From Verrucomicrobiaceae bacterium (GTDB lineage: Bacteria > Verrucomicrobiota > Verrucomicrobiia > Verrucomicrobiales > Verrucomicrobiaceae): a DNA stretch of 64,000 nt. The stretch lies in assembly GCA_024232965.1 (NCBI GenBank), contig JACKQF010000011.1, positions 1-64,000 on the forward strand, given 5' to 3'. A program made the position numbers and the translations under genes. Shown piece by piece: positions 60,376 through 64,000 of this stretch; positions within the stretch are counted from its first letter, which is position 1; each line of letters starts with the position of its first letter. The notes beneath the pieces are model-generated. The model was not told where the DNA came from. It saw nothing but the letters and a program-made list of their open reading frames with translations, and ran no database searches.

Positions 60376-61854
60376 ATGGCGCACAGCGATGAATCTCTCT
60401 CACCTTCTCAAGATGAACCTTCCTCACCGAATTCTCAACACGCTGGCAACGATGATCCTTGGCAGCTGATTTGCGAAAAGCTGAAGGACCGCGTAGGACA
60501 CGATAACTTCCGCCGCTGGTTTGGTGGTGCTCGTGCTCGTGTCGGAGCCGATGGTCATCTGATCATTGATCTTCCAAATCCGATCCATCATTTGTGGATC
60601 GAGAGCAACTATCAGTCGATCCTCGCAGATGTTGTGACGGACGTGATGGGTGCTGGTTTGGTAATCGATTTCAACGTCTCGGCGGAGGCCCGTGCGATGG
60701 TGCCATCGTCCTCACTTGTGCAAAAGGCAGCAAAAACGCTGGCGCCAGGTTTGCCGGCCAATGGTTCTCAAGTCGTGGAAGATCGCAGTGTAGTGCTTGC
60801 GCCTTCGGCACCTATCCGCAGTTTCTCAGAAGCAGGCTTGAACGCGCGGCACAACTTTGATTCCTTCGTCGTCGGCACCAATAGCAGCTACTCTGCCGCG
60901 GTGGCCCGTGCGGTCGCAGAAAAGCCAGGTCGCATCTATAACCCGCTTTTCTTTTACGGAGCCACAGGGCTTGGCAAAACCCACCTAATGCAAGCCATTG
61001 GGCAGGAGGTGCTGCTGCGCAAGAAGCGTGCGGTGGTGCGTTATGTGACCTCTGAGCAGTTCACCAACGAGTTTGTCGATTCGATTCGCAAGAACACCTT
61101 TACGCAGTTCCGCCAGCGTTATCGTAAGGTGGACGTGCTGCTCATTGATGACGTTCATTTCTTTGCTGGCAAAGACAGTACGCAGGAGGAGTTCTTCCAC
61201 ACTTTCAACGAGTTGTTCAACAACGCGAAGCAGATCGTCTTGGCCAGCGATCGTCCGCCGAGTGAGATCAAGAATCTGGAGAGCCGCCTTGTGTCCCGCT
61301 TTGAGTGGGGCTTGACGACTCAGATTCAGGGGCCCGACCTTGAGACTCGTGTGGCCATTCTGCGTCGCAAGCAGGCCGACTATAATGTGACGGTGGAGCC
61401 ATGGATCATCGATTTCGTGGCGAAAAACGTTCGTAACAACGTCCGCAAGCTCGAAGGGGCGCTCATGCGTGTTGCCGCACATCTTTCCCTCGAAGGTGGC
61501 CTGAATGGTGAGCCTGAACTCGCAGCGCTGCTTGGCGATATTCTTGAGCAGGAGCCGACGAAAGCTGTTACCGTGGATCGCATCCAGCGCACGGTCGCGA
61601 ATCAGTATGACTTGCGCGTAGGCGATCTGACAGGGCCACGTCGGCCAAAGCACATCGCAGAGGCCCGCCAAGTGGCGATGTATCTGACGCGCCAAATGAC
61701 CAAGCTGCCGCTGATGCAGATCGGTGAAGAGTTCGGTGGTCGCGACCACGGAACAGTGATCCATGCCTGCAAAGTCGTCGCCGGTCGTATGGGAGCCAGT
61801 GGTGAGTTCGGTCGGTCAGTCGATGAGCTGACGGCAAAGATTCTGGCAGACTGA
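60376..61854 (+). CDS. dnaA: Chromosomal replication initiator DnaA
   Basis: A 492-residue DnaA. The N-terminal domain I is WQLICEKLKDRVGHDNFRRWF; domain III has Walker A GATGLGKT (195-202) and Walker B VDVLLIDDVHFFAGK; domain IV contains the DNA-binding signature FGGRDHGTVIHACKVV. It binds DnaA boxes and opens the origin. It converges on thrS, with a shared terminator. dnaN is not adjacent. Confidence 0.97.
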   Translation: MAHSDESLSPSQDEPSSPNSQHAGNDDPWQLICEKLKDRVGHDNFRRWFGGARARVGADGHLIIDLPNPIHHLWIESNYQSILADVVTDVMGAGLVIDFNVSAEARAMVPSSSLVQKAAKTLAPGLPANGSQVVEDRSVVLAPSAPIRSFSEAGLNARHNFDSFVVGTNSSYSAAVARAVAEKPGRIYNPLFFYGATGLGKTHLMQAIGQEVLLRKKRAVVRYVTSEQFTNEFVDSIRKNTFTQFRQRYRKVDVLLIDDVHFFAGKDSTQEEFFHTFNELFNNAKQIVLASDRPPSEIKNLESRLVSRFEWGLTTQIQGPDLETRVAILRRKQADYNVTVEPWIIDFVAKNVRNNVRKLEGALMRVAAHLSLEGGLNGEPELAALLGDILEQEPTKAVTVDRIQRTVANQYDLRVGDLTGPRRPKHIAEARQVAMYLTRQMTKLPLMQIGEEFGGRDHGTVIHACKVVAGRMGASGEFGRSVDELTAKILAD

Positions 61855-61883
61855 TTTGGGGCTCTTGCAACTTCAAAACTAAA

Positions 61884-61909
61884 ACGGGCACCTCGCGAGA
61901 GGTGCCCGT
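61884..61909. terminator. Bidirectional terminator between dnaA and thrS
   Basis: ACGGGCACCTC and GAGGTGCCCGT make an 11-bp stem with a 4-nt loop; followed by TTTCTTTT forward and TTTT in reverse. It lies between the convergent stops of dnaA and thrS. Confidence 0.85.
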
Positions 61910-61941
61910 TTCTTTTGAACCTTATTGTGTTATCAGATGGA

Positions 61942-63900
61942 TCAGAGCCGACGCTCTTTCACTTCTGCGACGAGGTTGGCGATGAATTCAGCGGCAGGTG
62001 TCACACCCAAATCACCACGCTTGCTGTGACGCACAGCGACTGCTCCAGAAGCGGCTTCTTTTTCACCGAGCACGAGCATGTAGGGGATCTTATCCAGTTG
62101 TGCATTCCGGATCTTGGCACCAATCTTGTCTGCGTCTGCATTCAAGGTGTAGCGGATACCGGCGGCCTGGAGTTGGGCTGCAATATCGCGGGCAAAGACC
62201 TCGCTTTTTTCGCTCACGGTCAGGATACGGACCTGCTCTGGTGCTAGCCATGCTGGGAAGTGGCCGGCAAAGTGCTCAATCAGCACCCCGCAGAAACGCT
62301 CCATGCTGCCGAAGGGTGCACGGTGGATCATCACGGGACGGTGAGGGCGATTGTCTGGGCCGACGTAGCTGAGGTCGAAACGTACAGGTAGCACGTAGTC
62401 CACCTGAACAGTGCCGAGCTGCCACTCGCGGCCGATGACGTCTTTGATGACGAAGTCGATCTTGGGGCCGTAAAACGCCGCCTCTCCGGGTTCCTCGGTG
62501 AAGGGGACCCCGAGCGTCGCGGCGGCTTGGCGGCAGGCGTCTTCGGCCTTATCCCACTTCTCCGGATCGCCAGTGAATTTGCTACTGTCAAGATCACGCA
62601 GACCGACGCGGACGCGGTAGTCATTCATGCCGAGAGTATTCAGCACCACCTTCACCAGAGAGAGGCAGCCGAGCACTTCCGCAGCGACTTGGTCCTCTGT
62701 GCAAAAGAGATGCGCGTCATCTTGAGTGAACCCGCGCACGCGAGTCATGCCATTGAGTTCGCCGCTCTGTTCCCAGCGATAGACGGTACCAAACTCTGCC
62801 AGTCGGACAGGAAGATCGCGATAGCTGCGTGGTTGGCTATCAAAGATCTTGATGTGATGCGGGCAGTTCATGGGCTTTAGCATGAAGCCATCGAGAAGCT
62901 TATCGTCTGGCAGCACCCGGCTTTCAGGGATGACCTCTGAGCCAACGCGGTCGTTGATCTGCTGGCGCAGTTTGCCTGAGAGTGCGTCGAGGCGTTGCAT
63001 GATCTCTGCACAGGTGCAGCCGGCATCGGCGCACGCTTGCATTGCCTCATTCTCAACGATCGCGCCGAACTGGCTCTCCTTATAGTAGGGGAAGTGGCCG
63101 CTGGTCTTGTAGAGCGCGAGCTTGCCGATGTGCGGGGTGAAGACTTGGTTGTAGCCTTGTTTCCGCAGTTCTTCGCTGATGAATGTCTGGAGTTCGTGAC
63201 GGATGACTGCTCCATTCGGTGTCCAGAGAATGAGGCCCTGGCCCACGTCTTCGTCGATGTGGAAGAGCTTCAGTTCCTTGCCGAGGCGGCGGTGATCGCG
63301 CTTCTTGGCTTCTTCGAGCTGCACGAGGTGTTGCGCGAGCTCTTCTTTGGACTCAAAGGCGGTCCCGTAGACGCGCTGGAGCTGGCCCTTCGATTCGTCG
63401 CCCATGTAGAAGGACGCAGAGACGGCCATCAGCTTCACGTTTTTGCACTTGCTGGTGTATCCGACGTGAGGACCCGCACACAGGTCGATGAACTCGCCAT
63501 TCTTGAAGCAGGAGATCTCTTCGCCTTCAGGAATCTTGTCGATGAGGTCGATCTTGAAGCGGCTGGGATTGCCGGGGCGGTCTGCGAGGCCACCGAGGCG
63601 ACCGGACTCAGCCATAGCGCGGGCTTCTTCCCGGGAAATGACGATGCGTTCGAAGCGCTGATTTTCCTTGGCGATCTTGCGCATCTCGGCCTCGATTTTT
63701 TCGAAGTCATCCGGTGTGATGCGGTGCTCCTTGAGATCAAAGTCATAGTAGAAGCCGTTCTCGACAGGCGGGCCGTAGGCGAATTGGGCATTGGGCCAGA
63801 GGCGCAGGATGGCGGTGGCCATCACGTGGGCACAGGAGTGGCGGAGGCGCTCCAGATCAGTCATCTGGGCGCGTTCTTCGAGAGTCTTACGTTCGTTCAT
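61942..63900 (-). CDS. thrS: Threonyl-tRNA synthetase lacking the TGS domain
   Basis: A 652-residue ThrRS. It starts directly at the editing/second additional domain (LRHSCAHVMATAILRLWP) with no N-terminal TGS domain. Zinc ligands of the active site are visible: CPHH (KPMNCPHHIKIF), DDAHLFC and HRAPFGSMERF. Between HFPYYKESQF and MLKPMNCPH about 60 extra residues (NEAMQACADAGCTCAEIMQR and so on) are inserted where E. coli ThrRS has only a short loop. The anticodon-binding domain forms the C-terminus. Charges tRNA-Thr. The start is ATG 63900. Confidence 0.95.
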   Translation of the reverse strand: MNERKTLEERAQMTDLERLRHSCAHVMATAILRLWPNAQFAYGPPVENGFYYDFDLKEHRITPDDFEKIEAEMRKIAKENQRFERIVISREEARAMAESGRLGGLADRPGNPSRFKIDLIDKIPEGEEISCFKNGEFIDLCAGPHVGYTSKCKNVKLMAVSASFYMGDESKGQLQRVYGTAFESKEELAQHLVQLEEAKKRDHRRLGKELKLFHIDEDVGQGLILWTPNGAVIRHELQTFISEELRKQGYNQVFTPHIGKLALYKTSGHFPYYKESQFGAIVENEAMQACADAGCTCAEIMQRLDALSGKLRQQINDRVGSEVIPESRVLPDDKLLDGFMLKPMNCPHHIKIFDSQPRSYRDLPVRLAEFGTVYRWEQSGELNGMTRVRGFTQDDAHLFCTEDQVAAEVLGCLSLVKVVLNTLGMNDYRVRVGLRDLDSSKFTGDPEKWDKAEDACRQAAATLGVPFTEEPGEAAFYGPKIDFVIKDVIGREWQLGTVQVDYVLPVRFDLSYVGPDNRPHRPVMIHRAPFGSMERFCGVLIEHFAGHFPAWLAPEQVRILTVSEKSEVFARDIAAQLQAAGIRYTLNADADKIGAKIRNAQLDKIPYMLVLGEKEAASGAVAVRHSKRGDLGVTPAAEFIANLVAEVKERRL

Positions 63901-64000
63901 AGGATGCGGGGAAACGGCATTTTACAGCGGTATGGCCCAGCGTCCAAAGGAAGCTCAGGCTTTTTGCACTGTAGTGGTCCCAAAGAGTCTGAATCCATAC

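Overview
This is bacterial DNA, most probably from the phylum Verrucomicrobiota. The strongest pointer is a four-gene prepilin-type block (36.6-42.2 kb) that matches, as I recall the families, the Verru_Chthon cassette A/B/C/D proteins named after Verrucomicrobium and Chthoniobacter. Large secreted proteins with InlB-type, FG-GAP and PQQ/sorbosone-dehydrogenase domains, a SecA with an extended N-terminal region, and few clear Shine-Dalgarno sequences fit the same assignment.

Region 1 (1-18.1 kb) is the right arm of a tailed-phage prophage, cut by the left window edge. In order it carries the end of the major capsid gene, a cement-type gene, a strong terminator, head-tail and tail genes, a tail-chaperone pair with an in-phase CCCAAAC slippery site, a tape-measure gene, distal tail and fibre genes, a three-module glycosyltransferase and a tyrosine integrase. 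The integrase abuts tRNA-Pro(GGG), the probable attachment site. Two pairs of an 12-bp repeat lie between integrase and tRNA. Three reverse-strand cargo-like genes interrupt the forward structural operon.

Region 2 (18.2-35.9 kb) is chromosome: secA, a DhaL-aldolase pair, a two-gene membrane unit, a halogenase-like flavoenzyme, a TSUP transporter, secreted proteins, and a two-gene unit of a P-loop ATPase overlapping a TPR protein. The ATPase-TPR unit has no function I can name. It is followed by a gene-poor stretch (35.88-36.63 kb) holding seven tandem units of exactly 42 bp. Each unit has a dyad core, and paired base changes between units preserve the symmetry. This stretch and the ATPase-TPR pair are the most unusual parts of the window.

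Region 3 (36.6-48.4 kb) holds the pilin-like cassette behind a Fur-family regulator, a 1557-residue sugar-dehydrogenase/di-heme fusion protein, and a small gene coupled to a metallophosphoesterase.

Region 4 (48.4-64 kb) is housekeeping: a TMEM175-like channel, exported MsrA, endonuclease III, a 3D-domain lipoprotein, a di-heme peroxidase, a PA0069-type radical SAM protein, a GT4 glycosyltransferase, a PQQ-type propeller, ribosomal protein S14, an FmdB-type zinc ribbon, a CNNM/CorC-type protein, dnaA with DnaA-box-like sites upstream, and a TGS-less threonyl-tRNA synthetase. All family names come from reading the translations, without database searches.
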